DNA of 64,000 bases from Rossellomorea arthrocnemi (GTDB lineage Bacteria; Bacillota; Bacilli; Bacillales; Bacillaceae_B), in NCBI RefSeq assembly GCF_904424705.1, contig NZ_CAJGBF010000002.1, positions 186,001 to 250,000 on the forward strand, in the 5' to 3' direction. Within the stretch, counting starts at the first letter, position 1; each line of letters begins with the position of its first letter. Below are positions 19,278 to 29,234 of this stretch, piece after piece. The position numbers and the translations under genes were made by a program. The notes beneath the pieces were generated by a model that was not told the DNA's origin, ran no database searches, and saw nothing but the letters and a program-made list of their open reading frames with translations.

Positions 19278-19817
19278 CTACTCCCAAATACGCTGAACAG
19301 AAGCACCGTCTTCTTCCAGTCTTACGATGTAGACATCTGGATTAGAAAGGGCGAACAATTCCTCGTATCCATAGCTTTCATCAAACAATCTTAAAAGCAG
19401 TGTCGTTAAATTACCATGACTCACACAAACAATGTGATCCTCTTCTTTTTTCACTGCTTCATCTATAAAGGATCTTGCCCGTTCCATCGCCATTTGATTG
19501 GATTCCCCACCAGGTAATGAGAGAGAGAAATCCTCAAAACTCCTCTTTAACTTTTCCATCCAATTTGGAAGGTCCTGATTACTCAATACTCTTTCTCCCA
19601 ATCTGTCGTCCTCGTGGATAACCAGCCCCGTACGTTTGGCAAATGGTGCGATCGTGTCAACTGCCCTAACAAACGGACTTGAATAAATCGCTTGTATAGA
19701 TCGGGTTGCCAAAAAGTCTGCCAATTGGATCGCCTGACGTTCCCCGGCTTTCGTTAACGGGGCATGAAACGGCTGCCCTTCCGCTTTTGCATGACGTACG
19801 ATATAAATCGTCTTCAT
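19278..19817 (-). CDS. Histidine phosphatase family protein
   Basis: A 179-residue phosphoglycerate-mutase-like phosphatase. RHAKAEG at 8-14 holds the phospho-accepting His9, with Arg 8 (RHG variant), LPGGES supplies a catalytic-site segment and VSHGN the second His. Such enzymes dephosphorylate small metabolites; the substrate is not clear. It lies between RNase Z and a GNAT protein on one strand. GGGGGGGAA precedes the ATG. Confidence 0.88.
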   Translation of the reverse strand: MKTIYIVRHAKAEGQPFHAPLTKAGERQAIQLADFLATRSIQAIYSSPFVRAVDTIAPFAKRTGLVIHEDDRLGERVLSNQDLPNWMEKLKRSFEDFSLSLPGGESNQMAMERARSFIDEAVKKEEDHIVCVSHGNLTTLLLRLFDESYGYEELFALSNPDVYIVRLEEDGASVQRIWE

Positions 19818-19829
19818 TTCTTCCCCCCC

Positions 19830-20756
19830 CTATTTCTTTAAAGGTATGACGTATTCCATGAAATCTTTGGCCATATAAGTTTCATGGAAGATGTCTCTCG
19901 CTTCATGCTCCAGTTCTCCCCAGGATTCCTTTGCATACCGGGAAGAAATATGGGTAAGAAAGAGCCGCCTTGCCCCGGCAGCAAATGCCGTCTCACCTGC
20001 CTGTTTCGTCGTGGAATGAAAATACTGCCGGGCCATGTCTTCTTGATCCCGGTTGAAAGTTGCTTCATGAACCAATACATCTGCAGACTTAGAAAGCTTC
20101 ACCGCATTGGAACAAACCCTCGTGTCTCCTAAGATAGTGACAACCCGTCCGGGAATAGAAGGTCCCAGAAAATCCTTTCCATCAATCTCTCTTCCATCTT
20201 CCAGCCGTACCGTTTGTCCTGATTTTAACTTCTTATATAAAGGACCCGGGGGAACACCAATCTCCCGTAATTGATCTACTTGAAGGACACCGTGCTTATC
20301 CTTTTCCACTACACGGTATCCGAAGGTAGTCAGAGCGTGATCAAGTTCCCCTGCCTCTACTCTGAACCCTTCATCTTCAAAGATGATCCCTTCCTCAATT
20401 TCCACCACTTCAAGGGGATATTGAAGATGAGTCCTGCTCACGGAAAGGGAAACGTTAATATACTCTTTGATTCCCTTAGGACCATAAACCGTTAGCTCTG
20501 ATTCCCCCCCTTGGAAGGAGCGGCTCCCCAATAATCCCGGAAGCCCGTAAATATGATCACCATGCAGATGGGTAATGAAAATCTTTTCGATTCTTCTCGG
20601 TTTTAAGCTTGTATGTAAAATTTGATGCTGTGTCGCTTCCCCACAATCAAAAAGCCAAACCGCACCACGTTCCTCTAATAATTTCAAGGCGATACTGGTC
20701 ACATTGCGGAGTTTTGCAGGTACCCCTGCACCCGTTCCTAAAAATAACAATTCCAC
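19830..20756 (-). CDS. rnz: Ribonuclease Z
   Basis: The 308-residue tRNase Z matures tRNA 3' ends when no CCA is encoded. It has [14 protein letters not shown] as the zinc-binding motif, [17 protein letters not shown] and LTHISSRY, the full metal-binding and catalytic set of the YqjK family, and a flexible-arm region around [13 protein letters not shown] start at the GTG giving [11 protein letters not shown], as in B. subtilis, with GAGGAG 8 bases before it. It is divergent from zwf, as in B. subtilis. Confidence 0.95.
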   Translation of the reverse strand: MELLFLGTGAGVPAKLRNVTSIALKLLEERGAVWLFDCGEATQHQILHTSLKPRRIEKIFITHLHGDHIYGLPGLLGSRSFQGGESELTVYGPKGIKEYINVSLSVSRTHLQYPLEVVEIEEGIIFEDEGFRVEAGELDHALTTFGYRVVEKDKHGVLQVDQLREIGVPPGPLYKKLKSGQTVRLEDGREIDGKDFLGPSIPGRVVTILGDTRVCSNAVKLSKSADVLVHEATFNRDQEDMARQYFHSTTKQAGETAFAAGARRLFLTHISSRYAKESWGELEHEARDIFHETYMAKDFMEYVIPLKK

Positions 20757-20887
20757 TTCATTCACTCCTCAGATGAGCTATGCTGCCTCTATTTTAGCAT
20801 AATCCCCGTCTTTTTACCCTTTCCCGGAAAATGAGTTATAAGAATGAAAATTAAAGCCAAGATAATGATGAAGATGTTTGCACAAAA

Positions 20888-20918
20888 GTAAAACGTTTTC
20901 ATGATTTTACTCGGGAAA
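20888..20918 (+). promoter_or_regulatory. Possible cre-like or sigma-B-like element upstream of zwf
   Basis: GTAAAACGTTTTCA (20888-20901) matches 12 of 14 cre consensus positions. The same DNA can be read as a sigma-B-like pair GTTTTC-N12-GGGAAA (20895-20918). Both are sequence matches only. The rest of the 279-base rnz-zwf spacer shows no gene. Confidence 0.3.
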
Positions 20919-21035
20919 AGCCATCAGCATATAATTTGCTAAATGTAGCAGAAGTCTTTAAAATTAAGTAATTGTATAGGATATTAAATAAGAAGAAACG
21001 CATAAATAAGGGTTACAACAAGATAAAGTGAGGTC

Positions 21036-22544
21036 ATGACATTGAATAATTCAACTACACCAACGTCTCTGATTACGATTTTTGGAGCGACAGGTGATCT
21101 AGCGAAAAGAAAACTATATCCGTCTCTTTATCATTTGTTCCGTAAAGGGAAAATTTCAAAGCGTTTTGCCGTTGTAGGTGTAGCTCGACGTGAATGGTCA
21201 AACGAAGAATTCCAGGAACACGTCAAGACATCGGTACATAAAGCTTTAGGCAGCAATGAAAACATCGATGAGTTTGTCTCACATTTCTATTATCAGCCGA
21301 ATGATGTGTCTAACAGTGATTCATACAAAGCATTGAAGAACTTATCGGATGAGCTCGATGTAACATATGAATTAGAAGGAAATCGCATTTTCTACCTGGC
21401 GATGGCTCCTGAATTCTTCGGAACGATTACTGAGCAATTGAAAAATCAAGGACTGACCGATTCTAACGGATTCCAGAGACTAGTGATTGAAAAGCCGTTC
21501 GGTCACGACTTGCCTTCAGCTGAAAAACTGAACAGTCAGATCCGCGAGTCCTTCTCTGAGGATCAAATTTATCGTATCGATCACTATCTCGGTAAAGAAA
21601 TGGTGCAGAATATTGAGGTCATCCGTTTCTCTAATGCGATGTTTGAACCCCTTTGGAACAACCGCTATATCTCGAATATCCAAGTCACTTCTTCGGAAGA
21701 ACTAGGTGTAGAAGATCGCGGGCGATATTATGAAAAAAGCGGAGCACTTCGGGATATGGTCCAAAACCACCTGCTTCAAATGGTTGCCTTACTCGCCATG
21801 GAGCCGCCGATCAAATTGACAACGGACGAAATCCGCAGTGAAAAAGTACGTGTATTACGATCCCTTCGTCCATTTGAACATGAAGAAGTAAAAGACTATT
21901 TCGTTCGCGGACAATACGGCCCAGGAAAAGCCGGTAATCAGGATGTGCCCGGTTACCGGGAAGCAGAAAACGTGGATGATCAGTCTAATACAGAATCATA
22001 TGTTGCCGGGAAGTTGATGATTGATAACTTCCGTTGGGCCGGTGTCCCATTCTATATCCGTACTGGAAAAAGAATGGAGGCAAAATCAACGAAAATCGTC
22101 ATCCAGTTCAAAGATATCCCGATGAATCTGTACTACAATCCGGACAAGCCGTTGGCTCCAAACCTGCTGGTCATTCATATCCAGCCTGAAGAGGGAATCA
22201 CCCTTCACCTGAACGTAAAAAAATCAGGACAGAATATCGAAACGACTCCGGTGAAACTGAACTTTGCCAACAACAGCGTGGACGGAATGAACACACCGGA
22301 AGCGTATGAAAAACTTCTATTCGATTGTCTGCGTGGAGATGCCACGAATTTCACCCATTGGGATGAAGTGAAACTTTCATGGGCATTCGTCGACAAAATC
22401 TCCGAAGTATGGGAACATACTCGTGACGGGGAATTCCCGAACTACGAAGCAGGGTCGATGGGTCCGAAAGCCGCTGACAATCTGCTCGCAAAAGACGGCT
22501 TCTACTGGTGGCCAATTGCAAATCTAGACGTAGACCAATGCTGA
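21036..22544 (+). CDS. zwf: Glucose-6-phosphate 1-dehydrogenase
   Basis: A 502-residue G6PDH, the entry step of the oxidative pentose phosphate pathway, making NADPH. It has FGATGDLAKRKLYPS for NADP binding, EKPFGHD and the active-site RIDHYLGKEMVQN with the catalytic His. AGGTC stands only 2 bases before the ATG at 21036, so a TTG six bases later may be used instead. gndA, the partner enzyme, lies 5 kb away on the other strand; in B. subtilis they are closer. Confidence 0.96.
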   Translation: MTLNNSTTPTSLITIFGATGDLAKRKLYPSLYHLFRKGKISKRFAVVGVARREWSNEEFQEHVKTSVHKALGSNENIDEFVSHFYYQPNDVSNSDSYKALKNLSDELDVTYELEGNRIFYLAMAPEFFGTITEQLKNQGLTDSNGFQRLVIEKPFGHDLPSAEKLNSQIRESFSEDQIYRIDHYLGKEMVQNIEVIRFSNAMFEPLWNNRYISNIQVTSSEELGVEDRGRYYEKSGALRDMVQNHLLQMVALLAMEPPIKLTTDEIRSEKVRVLRSLRPFEHEEVKDYFVRGQYGPGKAGNQDVPGYREAENVDDQSNTESYVAGKLMIDNFRWAGVPFYIRTGKRMEAKSTKIVIQFKDIPMNLYYNPDKPLAPNLLVIHIQPEEGITLHLNVKKSGQNIETTPVKLNFANNSVDGMNTPEAYEKLLFDCLRGDATNFTHWDEVKLSWAFVDKISEVWEHTRDGEFPNYEAGSMGPKAADNLLAKDGFYWWPIANLDVDQC

Positions 22545-22559
22545 GAAAGGTGTGGAACA

Positions 22560-23180
22560 ATGAAAATATTTGATGTAACAGCCCCAATCTTTAACGGGAT
22601 GCCCGTTTATAAGAACAAGCCGGAGAAACAACCGACGATTGAAACGAACACAAACGGCCATGTGACGGAGTCAAGACTCTCTTTGGACGTTCATACAGGA
22701 ACCCATGTGGACGCTCCCCTGCACATGATCAACGACGGCGAGACGATTGAAACCATTGATATCGAGAAGCTCGTCCGCCCTGTTAAAGTATTTGATGTAA
22801 CAGAAGTCGATGAAAAAATCAGTCTTAAGGATATCAACGGATTAGACATTGAAGAGAATGACTTCATCCTCTTCAAAACGAAGAATTCATGGGATACAGA
22901 ATTCAACTTTGACTTCATCTATGTAGCTGAAGACGCTGCAGCATACCTTGCCGAGAAGAAGATCTCAGGCGTGGGGATCGACGCACTGGGTATCGAAAGA
23001 GCCCAGGAAGGTCACCCCACACACCGCAGCCTGATGGGTAGCGGCGTCATCATCATGGAAGGCCTTCAGTTGAAAGACATCAAAGCTGGCCAGTACTTCA
23101 TGGTGGCAGCACCACTTAAAATTCAAAATACCGATGCATCACCGGCACGCGTGCTGTTGTTTGATGAAATGATCGGGTAA
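22560..23180 (+). CDS. Cyclase family protein (kynurenine formamidase-like)
   Basis: A 206-residue metal-dependent hydrolase of the cyclase/KynB family. DVHTGTHVDAPLHM near residue 44 holds the zinc-binding His and Asp residues, and GHPTHRSLMG further on supplies more. Family members open the formamide of N-formylkynurenine or related amides; no other kynurenine genes are nearby, so the real substrate is open. The gene starts 15 bases after zwf behind GAAAGGTG, so it is probably co-transcribed with it. Confidence 0.85.
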   Translation: MKIFDVTAPIFNGMPVYKNKPEKQPTIETNTNGHVTESRLSLDVHTGTHVDAPLHMINDGETIETIDIEKLVRPVKVFDVTEVDEKISLKDINGLDIEENDFILFKTKNSWDTEFNFDFIYVAEDAAAYLAEKKISGVGIDALGIERAQEGHPTHRSLMGSGVIIMEGLQLKDIKAGQYFMVAAPLKIQNTDASPARVLLFDEMIG

Positions 23181-23193
23181 ATATTTGATGTAG

Positions 23194-23226
23194 ACTCTCT
23201 GGCTTATGGCCGGGGAGTTTTTTTTG
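23194..23226 (+). terminator. Terminator of the zwf-cyclase transcript
   Basis: Stem ACTCTCTGG / CCGGGGAGT (two G-U pairs) with a 7-base loop and eight T. Confidence 0.88.
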
Positions 23227-23380
23227 AGGGGACCTCTTTTACTGACCTTTTCAGATCATTGTGGTGTGTTTTCGTAGATTTTCAAGCTCTATTGAACATG
23301 TAAGAATTGCCCAGGTGAATGAAGGCTGATTTACTGAAGAAAATGAAGTTGTTTTTGAATTGCGGAGGCCACTATAGCGG

Positions 23381-23488
23381 AACCAGTACCAGTTTGAGGA
23401 AAACTTGTGCTACTTTCACAAAGAACTCGTGCCAGTTCAGAACAAACGAGTGTCACTTTCACCGAGACTCGTTCCAAATTGTGAATAA
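23381..23488. repeat. Degenerate tandem repeat, five units of about 21-22 bp
   Basis: Units begin at 23381, 23402, 23424, 23445 and 23466: AACCAGTACCAGTTTGAGGA, AACTTGTGCTACTTTCACAA, AACTCGTGCCAGTTCAGAAC, AACGAGTGTCACTTTCACCG, GACTCGTTCCAAATTGTGAA. The shared pattern is roughly AACTCGTGCCAGTTTCA. The 330-base stretch between the zwf-cyclase terminator and the next gene holds nothing else apart from the terminator at its end. Confidence 0.6.
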
Positions 23489-23552
23489 AAAGAATGGTTA
23501 TCGTTTACAACCAGCTTCCAAACGGCCCGGCGCGTCATTGGAGTGAAAACAC

Positions 23553-23585
23553 AAAAAAACAGGTGCCTCATTCTATGAGACACCT
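23553..23585 (-). terminator. Terminator after the second Old Yellow Enzyme gene
   Basis: Minus-strand stem AGGTGTCTCA / TGAGGCACCT (one G-U pair), 5-base loop, then GTTTTTTTG. Confidence 0.88.
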
Positions 23586-23594
23586 AGTTCTGCC

Positions 23595-24698
23595 CTAATA
23601 CAATTTTTTCAAAGCTTCCTTATCAAATGGCAGCAGGTCATCTGCTCTGCCTTCCTCGACTTTCCTTACCCATTCAGGGTCCTGCAGGAGTGATCGCCCG
23701 ATGGCGACCAGATCGAATTCTCCACTGTCCAGTCTTTGGATCAGACCATCCAGGCTTGTTGTACCCGCACCTGAGAAGCTAGTGAATTCACCATCGAGTC
23801 CAACCGATCCGACCGATACCACAGGTTTACCTGTCAGCTTTTTCGTCCAGCCGGCAAGATTCAAGTCAGATCCTTCAAATTCCGGCTCCCAGAAACGGCG
23901 TGTCGAGCAATGAAAAATATCCACGCCTGCTTTCACAAGAGGCTCAAGGAAACGATCCAGTTCATCAGGGGTCGTTGCAAGCTTTGCGTTGAAATCATTC
24001 ATTTTCCATTGTGAAAAACGGAAGATGATTGGGAAATCAGGTCCCACTTCACGACGACATGCTTCAATCACCTCAACGGCAAACCGGGTCCTTCCGACCA
24101 TGTCTCCTCCATATCGGTCCGTACGATGGTTCGTATGCGACCAGAAGAATTGATCAATTAAATATCCATGTGCACCGTGAAGCTCTATGCCGTCAAAACC
24201 AAGCCGTTTGGCATCTGCTGCTGCCTGAGCGTAGGCTTCCACCATCATTACGACTTCTTCTTCCGACATCGGCTCTGTTATTTTTTCACCTGCTAAGCTT
24301 AGCCCAGATGGTCCAACAGGCAACGCTTCTTCATTTGGGAGCTCCCCCATTTTACGTGTCATCCCCACATGCCAAAGCTGTGGAACGATCTTGCCACCAG
24401 CGTTGTGGACTTCCTTTACGACTTCGGCCCAGCCGTTCTGAGCCTCTTCACCATAGAACAGAGGGATGCTCGCTCCTGAAACAGAAGCTGGATGGTTGAT
24501 TCCGGTTCCTTCCGTAACAATCAACCCTACACCATTTTCAGCTCTGCGTCGATAATAGGCTGCAACATCTTTATCAGGTACTCCATTTGGGGAGAACCCC
24601 CGTGTCATTGGCGCCATCACTGTACGATTGGATAGCTGTAACTTCTCACTTTTGAATGGTCTGAATAATGGTTCTGTCGATATATTGGTTTGACTCAT
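23595..24698 (-). CDS. NADH:flavin oxidoreductase, Old Yellow Enzyme family
   Basis: A 367-residue FMN-dependent OYE paralog of NamA with low similarity to it. It has APMTRGFSPNG (Thr in place of the redox-tuning Cys of NamA), [34 protein letters not shown] and a C-terminal AIGRSLLQDPEWV FMN-phosphate site. The H-x-x-H substrate pair is present in HGAH. It resembles classical alkene reductases. The ATG at 24698 follows AGAGGAGG by 8 bases. It appears to be a single-gene unit. Confidence 0.9.
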   Translation of the reverse strand: MSQTNISTEPLFRPFKSEKLQLSNRTVMAPMTRGFSPNGVPDKDVAAYYRRRAENGVGLIVTEGTGINHPASVSGASIPLFYGEEAQNGWAEVVKEVHNAGGKIVPQLWHVGMTRKMGELPNEEALPVGPSGLSLAGEKITEPMSEEEVVMMVEAYAQAAADAKRLGFDGIELHGAHGYLIDQFFWSHTNHRTDRYGGDMVGRTRFAVEVIEACRREVGPDFPIIFRFSQWKMNDFNAKLATTPDELDRFLEPLVKAGVDIFHCSTRRFWEPEFEGSDLNLAGWTKKLTGKPVVSVGSVGLDGEFTSFSGAGTTSLDGLIQRLDSGEFDLVAIGRSLLQDPEWVRKVEEGRADDLLPFDKEALKKLY

Positions 24699-24780
24699 TG
24701 AAATGCCTCCTCTTTTCTTCATGCATTTTCATTATTTCAAACCCGAACCGAAAATCAAAGAAATCTGTTTCCATTCACAT

Positions 24781-25269
24781 TCAGCCTCTATGTAATTCTC
24801 TCGAAAGTGCATGAATCGCTGCCATCACTTCCCTTACGTTTTGTTCACCATTCATCTCATTTCTTGCATGAAGGAGTACGGGTCTGACCGACTCGACAGA
24901 CCTACCGAATTCATACATCCATTCGTAGCGTGGAACCATCCATGTATGGAAGTGATGCGTTGTGTCCTCATTGTAAAAATAATAAACATATTCGATTCCC
25001 AATACATCCCTCTGAGCTTTTCTGATTCGGGTCAAGCAGTTGATATAATCAAGTTTCTCCGCCTCAGTCAGTTCATCAAAACACGTAATATGCCTTTTGG
25101 AGGCCAAAATGATCAAACCCTTGATTGGATAAGCCACATCCTGATGGGCATGGAAATACGCCGTTTCGAGCACTACCCCGCCATCAGGTTCGATCAAGCC
25201 GCTTGTCAATGCACAGCTTAGACAAGCGACCTCCACTTGTTTGCCATTTGATAATGTGATTTGTCTCAT
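24781..25269 (-). CDS. HIT family hydrolase
   Basis: A 162-residue HIT-fold protein; the active-site triad appears as HHFHTW near residue 110, a HxHxH-phi variant, with CLSC and a C-x-x-C pair near the N-terminus. Such proteins hydrolyse nucleotidyl phosphoanhydrides or phosphoramidates. The start at MRQITLSNG has GGGGG about 5 bases upstream. It stands alone downstream of the broken DUF58 gene. Confidence 0.82.
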   Translation of the reverse strand: MRQITLSNGKQVEVACLSCALTSGLIEPDGGVVLETAYFHAHQDVAYPIKGLIILASKRHITCFDELTEAEKLDYINCLTRIRKAQRDVLGIEYVYYFYNEDTTHHFHTWMVPRYEWMYEFGRSVESVRPVLLHARNEMNGEQNVREVMAAIHALSRELHRG

Positions 25270-25504
25270 ATGTCCCCCACTACTCGCTATTTTTTCAGAA
25301 ATCATACTACTGCACGAAGATGAAGTTTGTAGTCTTCAGTACTATTTGTAATGCATGCTTCTCAATTTATATCCCCACTTCAAAAAGGGAGCTATTGTAA
25401 AATTTCCCTAAGTAAAATATCATGCTCGTGCATGCACAGATGAGGATAAAAAGAAATGTTATCCCTACTTTTTTCGGGCATATCCCCCCTTCCTCTATCT
25501 GTTA

Positions 25505-26601
25505 CTACTTGATGTGCAGAAGATGTTCACGTCTGTTCAGCTCAGGTGGAGTTCCGATGATTAAGCCAAGTGATTTATTATCTTTAGCCCTCAATGAATA
25601 TCGAAAGAAGCTGTCGGTTGAGAAGAATCTCCCGTTTGGGTTGATGAGTGCCAGTGTCTCGATCAACTTTCTCAATTGTGTGCGTTCGAGGTCGTTTTTG
25701 AGACGCATGACATCATGATGCTCCGTCGCATAATTCACCCACAGTTCCACCTTGCATCCCTCTTTGATCAAATACAGGCGACAGACACAGTATATTCGAT
25801 CAATTCCTCCATATCTCTCCTGAGATGAAACTGCCCTGCTCCGACCATGTTGAGGAAGACGGAATAAACATCCCCGTGGACTTTCTGATATTTTTTCGCT
25901 AGGAGCCTGTTCTCTTTGGCTGTCGCAAGCCAGTGGATATGCCTGAAACTTTCATTCTCATAATCTTTGGTCCCTATGATGCTCGTCTCATCCAGAAACA
26001 GGGAGTAGTTGGTCTGTTTATATCCTTGAAGCATGGATTTAAGCTTTAAATCATGAATCTTGCCTATCCGGGGAAGGACTTTGAATGACGGGAGTTCTTC
26101 CTCCTCATATTCCACGCGATAGGTTTGCAGGGATAAGGGATCTCTCACTATGAATTCTAGATTGCTCCAGTGATGGATCCCCCTGCCTTTACCCTTTAGG
26201 GTGACCGAAATTGTCTTTTGTGCTTTAGCCGGGAGATCCAGAGACAGTGTGTAGATGCTCCTCTCACCATCAACGCTTGTGAAAACGAGTTCACGGTCAC
26301 TTCTGGTCTCTATGTTCATTTTGAGCTGGTACATAGGGAGCGCAGAATCATTCCTGATCTCGACATAGCAGGTAATGGTTTCATCGATACTTGTAGCGTC
26401 ATGGTATTTCTTTATGCTCCATGAGATTTTTTTATGTTGGATATTCAAGTAAATCCTTGAGAAGAGAGCGAAAGAGAGAATCAGGAAGAAAAGAAATACA
26501 AGGAAGCTATACCCTGCGAAACTGCTGATGATGATCAGGATAACGTTCAAGATCAAAACCAGTGGTGCGAAAATAATGGGTGGTTCCTTATGGATTTTCA
26601 T
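25505..26601 (-). pseudogene. DUF58 protein (YeaD-like) interrupted by a frameshift
   Basis: The first 277 codons encode two N-terminal membrane helices and a DUF58 domain with SIIGTKDYENESFRHIHWLATAK. The frame stops at a TGA at 25768-25770, just after TVSVACI. Another frame takes over at once (LIKEGCKVELWVN...) and runs 88 codons to a normal-looking end at 25505. One T added to TGTATTTG near 25776 would restore a single protein of about 365 residues. The start overlaps the moxR stop (ATGA). Either a real lesion or a base-calling error; the intact protein usually works with the MoxR ATPase. Confidence 0.8.
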
Positions 26602-27521
26602 GATGTTTCGACCGGAACAGAAACGTGATCAAGGATTTCCTGTATAATTCCTTCTTTCGATGTCTTCACTTCCCCTTCCACATTCAACGAGATTCTGTGT
26701 GCCAATAGAGGCAGCGCAAGTTCCTTCACATCTTCAGGCGTACTGAACTCTCTTCCGTACAGGAAAGCCCTTGATTGGATCGCCCTCATGTAGGCTATGG
26801 ATCCACGGGGACTTACCCCTACATCCACAAATTGATGATGCCTTGTCTTTTGAACGATTTCCATCAAATAATCTTCCATTTCTGCAGAAACCAGGACATC
26901 TTTTACTCTTTTTTTTAACTGTATGATCTCTTCAATGGATATGACACTCTCGATGGTTTCAAGGGGATTGGATGAACGGAATCTCCTTAGCATCACTTTT
27001 TCATTTTCAGGAGAAGGGTACCCTTGCCTAATAGTGAGCAGGAAGCGGTCGAGCTGTGCATCCGGCAATGGGAAGGTACCGATGGAGTCATATGGATTCT
27101 GCGTGGCGATGACACAAAATGGCTTTGGTAAATGATACGTTACCCCTCCAAGCGTGACATGCTTTTCTTCCATCAGTTCAAGAAGCGCGGACTGGGTTCT
27201 CGGAACTGCGCGGTTGATCTCATCGATAAGGAGGACGTTATTAAACACCGGCCCCTTTCGGACTTTAAAGTCGCTTGATTTCACATCGAAATATTCCTGC
27301 CCCACGATATCCGAGGGAAGCGTATCGGGTGTAAACTGCAGGCGGTTGAACGACCCGTCGATACTTTTCGAAAAACATTTTGCCATCGTTGTTTTTCCCG
27401 TACCCGGTACATCTTCCAGTAAAACATGACCATCACTCAATAAAGCAATGATCATTAACTCTATCTCTTTCTCTTTATCAATCATGACTCTTGCTATATT
27501 ATCTTTAATCGTTTGAAGCAT
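26598..27521 (-). CDS. MoxR family AAA+ ATPase
   Basis: A 307-residue MoxR-type AAA+ protein: Walker A EDVPGTGKTTMAK, Walker B LLIDEINRAVPRTQSALLELMEE, sensor 1 ATQNPYDSIGTFPLPDAQLDRF and an arginine at SPRGS. These ATPases are paired with DUF58 and usually transglutaminase-domain proteins and are thought to act as chaperones for metal or enzyme complexes. Here the DUF58 gene is frameshifted and no transglutaminase gene follows. Start at MLQTIKDNI behind GGGGGTGGAGG. Confidence 0.9.
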   Translation of the reverse strand: MLQTIKDNIARVMIDKEKEIELMIIALLSDGHVLLEDVPGTGKTTMAKCFSKSIDGSFNRLQFTPDTLPSDIVGQEYFDVKSSDFKVRKGPVFNNVLLIDEINRAVPRTQSALLELMEEKHVTLGGVTYHLPKPFCVIATQNPYDSIGTFPLPDAQLDRFLLTIRQGYPSPENEKVMLRRFRSSNPLETIESVISIEEIIQLKKRVKDVLVSAEMEDYLMEIVQKTRHHQFVDVGVSPRGSIAYMRAIQSRAFLYGREFSTPEDVKELALPLLAHRISLNVEGEVKTSKEGIIQEILDHVSVPVETS

Positions 27522-27623
27522 GCCTCCACCCCCATCTATATATGTAATATAATGGTAACACACATACCGGGACTGGTGAGAGATGATTTTTTCGAAAATT
27601 AAGTATATATTTACATGAATCAT

Positions 27624-27657
27624 AAAAGCCCCTTCCCTAATAAGGAAAGAGGCTTTT
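27624..27657 (-). terminator. Terminator after gndA
   Basis: Perfectly paired 14-bp stem AAAAGCCTCTTTCC / GGGAAGGGGCTTTT (with G-U), loop TTATTA, 8 bases past the gndA stop. Confidence 0.9.
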
Positions 27658-27665
27658 TCATTTAA

Positions 27666-29072
27666 TTATTTCATCCATTCCGTGTGGAAAATACCTTCTT
27701 TATCCACACGTTCGTAGGTGTGTGCACCGAAGTAGTCGCGCTGAGCCTGGATCAGGTTCGCGGGAAGAGTTTCTGTGCGGTAGCTGTCGTAATAAGATAG
27801 GGCAGCAGAGAATCCAGGGACAGGAACTCCATTCTGAACGGCCACGCTGATGACTTCGCGCAATGCATACTGGTAGCTTTCAACGATCTCTTTAAAGTAA
27901 GAATCGAGTAAAAGGTTTGTCAGATTGAATTCACGGTCATATGCTTCTTTGATCTTTTGAAGGAATTGAGCACGGATGATGCATCCTCCTCGGAAGATCA
28001 TGGCGATATCCCCATATTGAAGATCCCAATTGTATTCATCAGATGCAGACCGCATTTGTGCGAAGCCTTGAGCATACGAACAAATCTTACTCATGTAAAG
28101 GGCTTTGCGGATTGATTCAACTAACGCTTTTTTATCGCCTTGGAATGGTTTCGTGTCTGGACCTTTCAGCATTTTGCTTGCTTTTACACGCTCATCTTTA
28201 ATGGCTGAAATGAAACGGGCAAAGACAGATTCTGTGATGATCGGTAAGGAAACACCAAGGTCCAAAGCACTTTGGCTTGTCCATTTACCTGTACCTTTTT
28301 GACCGGCTTTATCCAGGATAACATCTACCATAGGCTTACCGGTTTCTTCGTCTTTCTTCGTGAAGATATCTGCAGTGATTTCGATCAAATAGCTGTCAAG
28401 CTCGCCTTTATTCCAGTCGGCAAATACTTCATGCAGTTCTTCTGCACTTAATTCGAGGACATTTTTCATCAGGAAGTACGATTCTGCGATCAGCTGCATA
28501 TCTCCGTACTCGATTCCGTTGTGCACCATTTTCACATAGTGACCGGCGCCATCCGGACCGATATATGTCGTACAAGGATCTCCGTCCACCTTCGCTGCGA
28601 TATCTTTCAGAATAGGGGCAACTAAATCATATGCTTCCTTCTGTCCGCCAGGCATGATGGATGGTCCTGTAAGGGCACCTTCCTCACCACCGGAAACACC
28701 CGTCCCGATGAAATGAATGCCAAGTTCGCTTAATTCCTGATTGCGTCGACGTGTGTCTTCGAAGAACGTATTTCCTCCATCTATCAGAATATCCCCTTTT
28801 TCGAGGTAAGGCTTTAATTGTTCGATGGTCGCATCTGTCGGATTTCCCGCTTTGACCATCAATAGAATCTTTCGAGGCTTTTCCAACGAGTTCACAAATT
28901 CTTCTATCGTATATGTAGGAATGACATTCTTGCCTTCCGATTCATTCACCATTTCTTTCGTTTTTTCACCTGAACGATTGTAAACAGAAACAGAGTATCC
29001 TCTGCTTTCAATATTCCATGCTAAATTTTTCCCCATAACGGCTAAGCCGATAACACCAATTTCCTGAGGCAT
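27666..29072 (-). CDS. gndA: 6-phosphogluconate dehydrogenase, decarboxylating
   Basis: A 468-residue enzyme converting 6-phosphogluconate to ribulose 5-phosphate with NADP. It has [15 protein letters not shown] for the cofactor, YNRSGEKT for NADP preference, [21 protein letters not shown] and the catalytic Lys in [14 protein letters not shown] choose the ATG at 29072, 9 bases past AAAGGA; a TTG two codons earlier is possible. It completes the pathway opened by zwf. Confidence 0.96.
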   Translation of the reverse strand: MPQEIGVIGLAVMGKNLAWNIESRGYSVSVYNRSGEKTKEMVNESEGKNVIPTYTIEEFVNSLEKPRKILLMVKAGNPTDATIEQLKPYLEKGDILIDGGNTFFEDTRRRNQELSELGIHFIGTGVSGGEEGALTGPSIMPGGQKEAYDLVAPILKDIAAKVDGDPCTTYIGPDGAGHYVKMVHNGIEYGDMQLIAESYFLMKNVLELSAEELHEVFADWNKGELDSYLIEITADIFTKKDEETGKPMVDVILDKAGQKGTGKWTSQSALDLGVSLPIITESVFARFISAIKDERVKASKMLKGPDTKPFQGDKKALVESIRKALYMSKICSYAQGFAQMRSASDEYNWDLQYGDIAMIFRGGCIIRAQFLQKIKEAYDREFNLTNLLLDSYFKEIVESYQYALREVISVAVQNGVPVPGFSAALSYYDSYRTETLPANLIQAQRDYFGAHTYERVDKEGIFHTEWMK

Positions 29073-29234
29073 AGTCAACGTCCTTTCATCTATAGAATAA
29101 TGATTTTTGAATGTTTCATCAGCTTTATTAAATGAATGACTAAAGTCTATTTCAATCTAACAAGAATGGAGCTACGATGCAAATAATCCGTTTGAAACAT
29201 GTTATCTATACTAAGGTTTCCCCTTTTTCACCTG

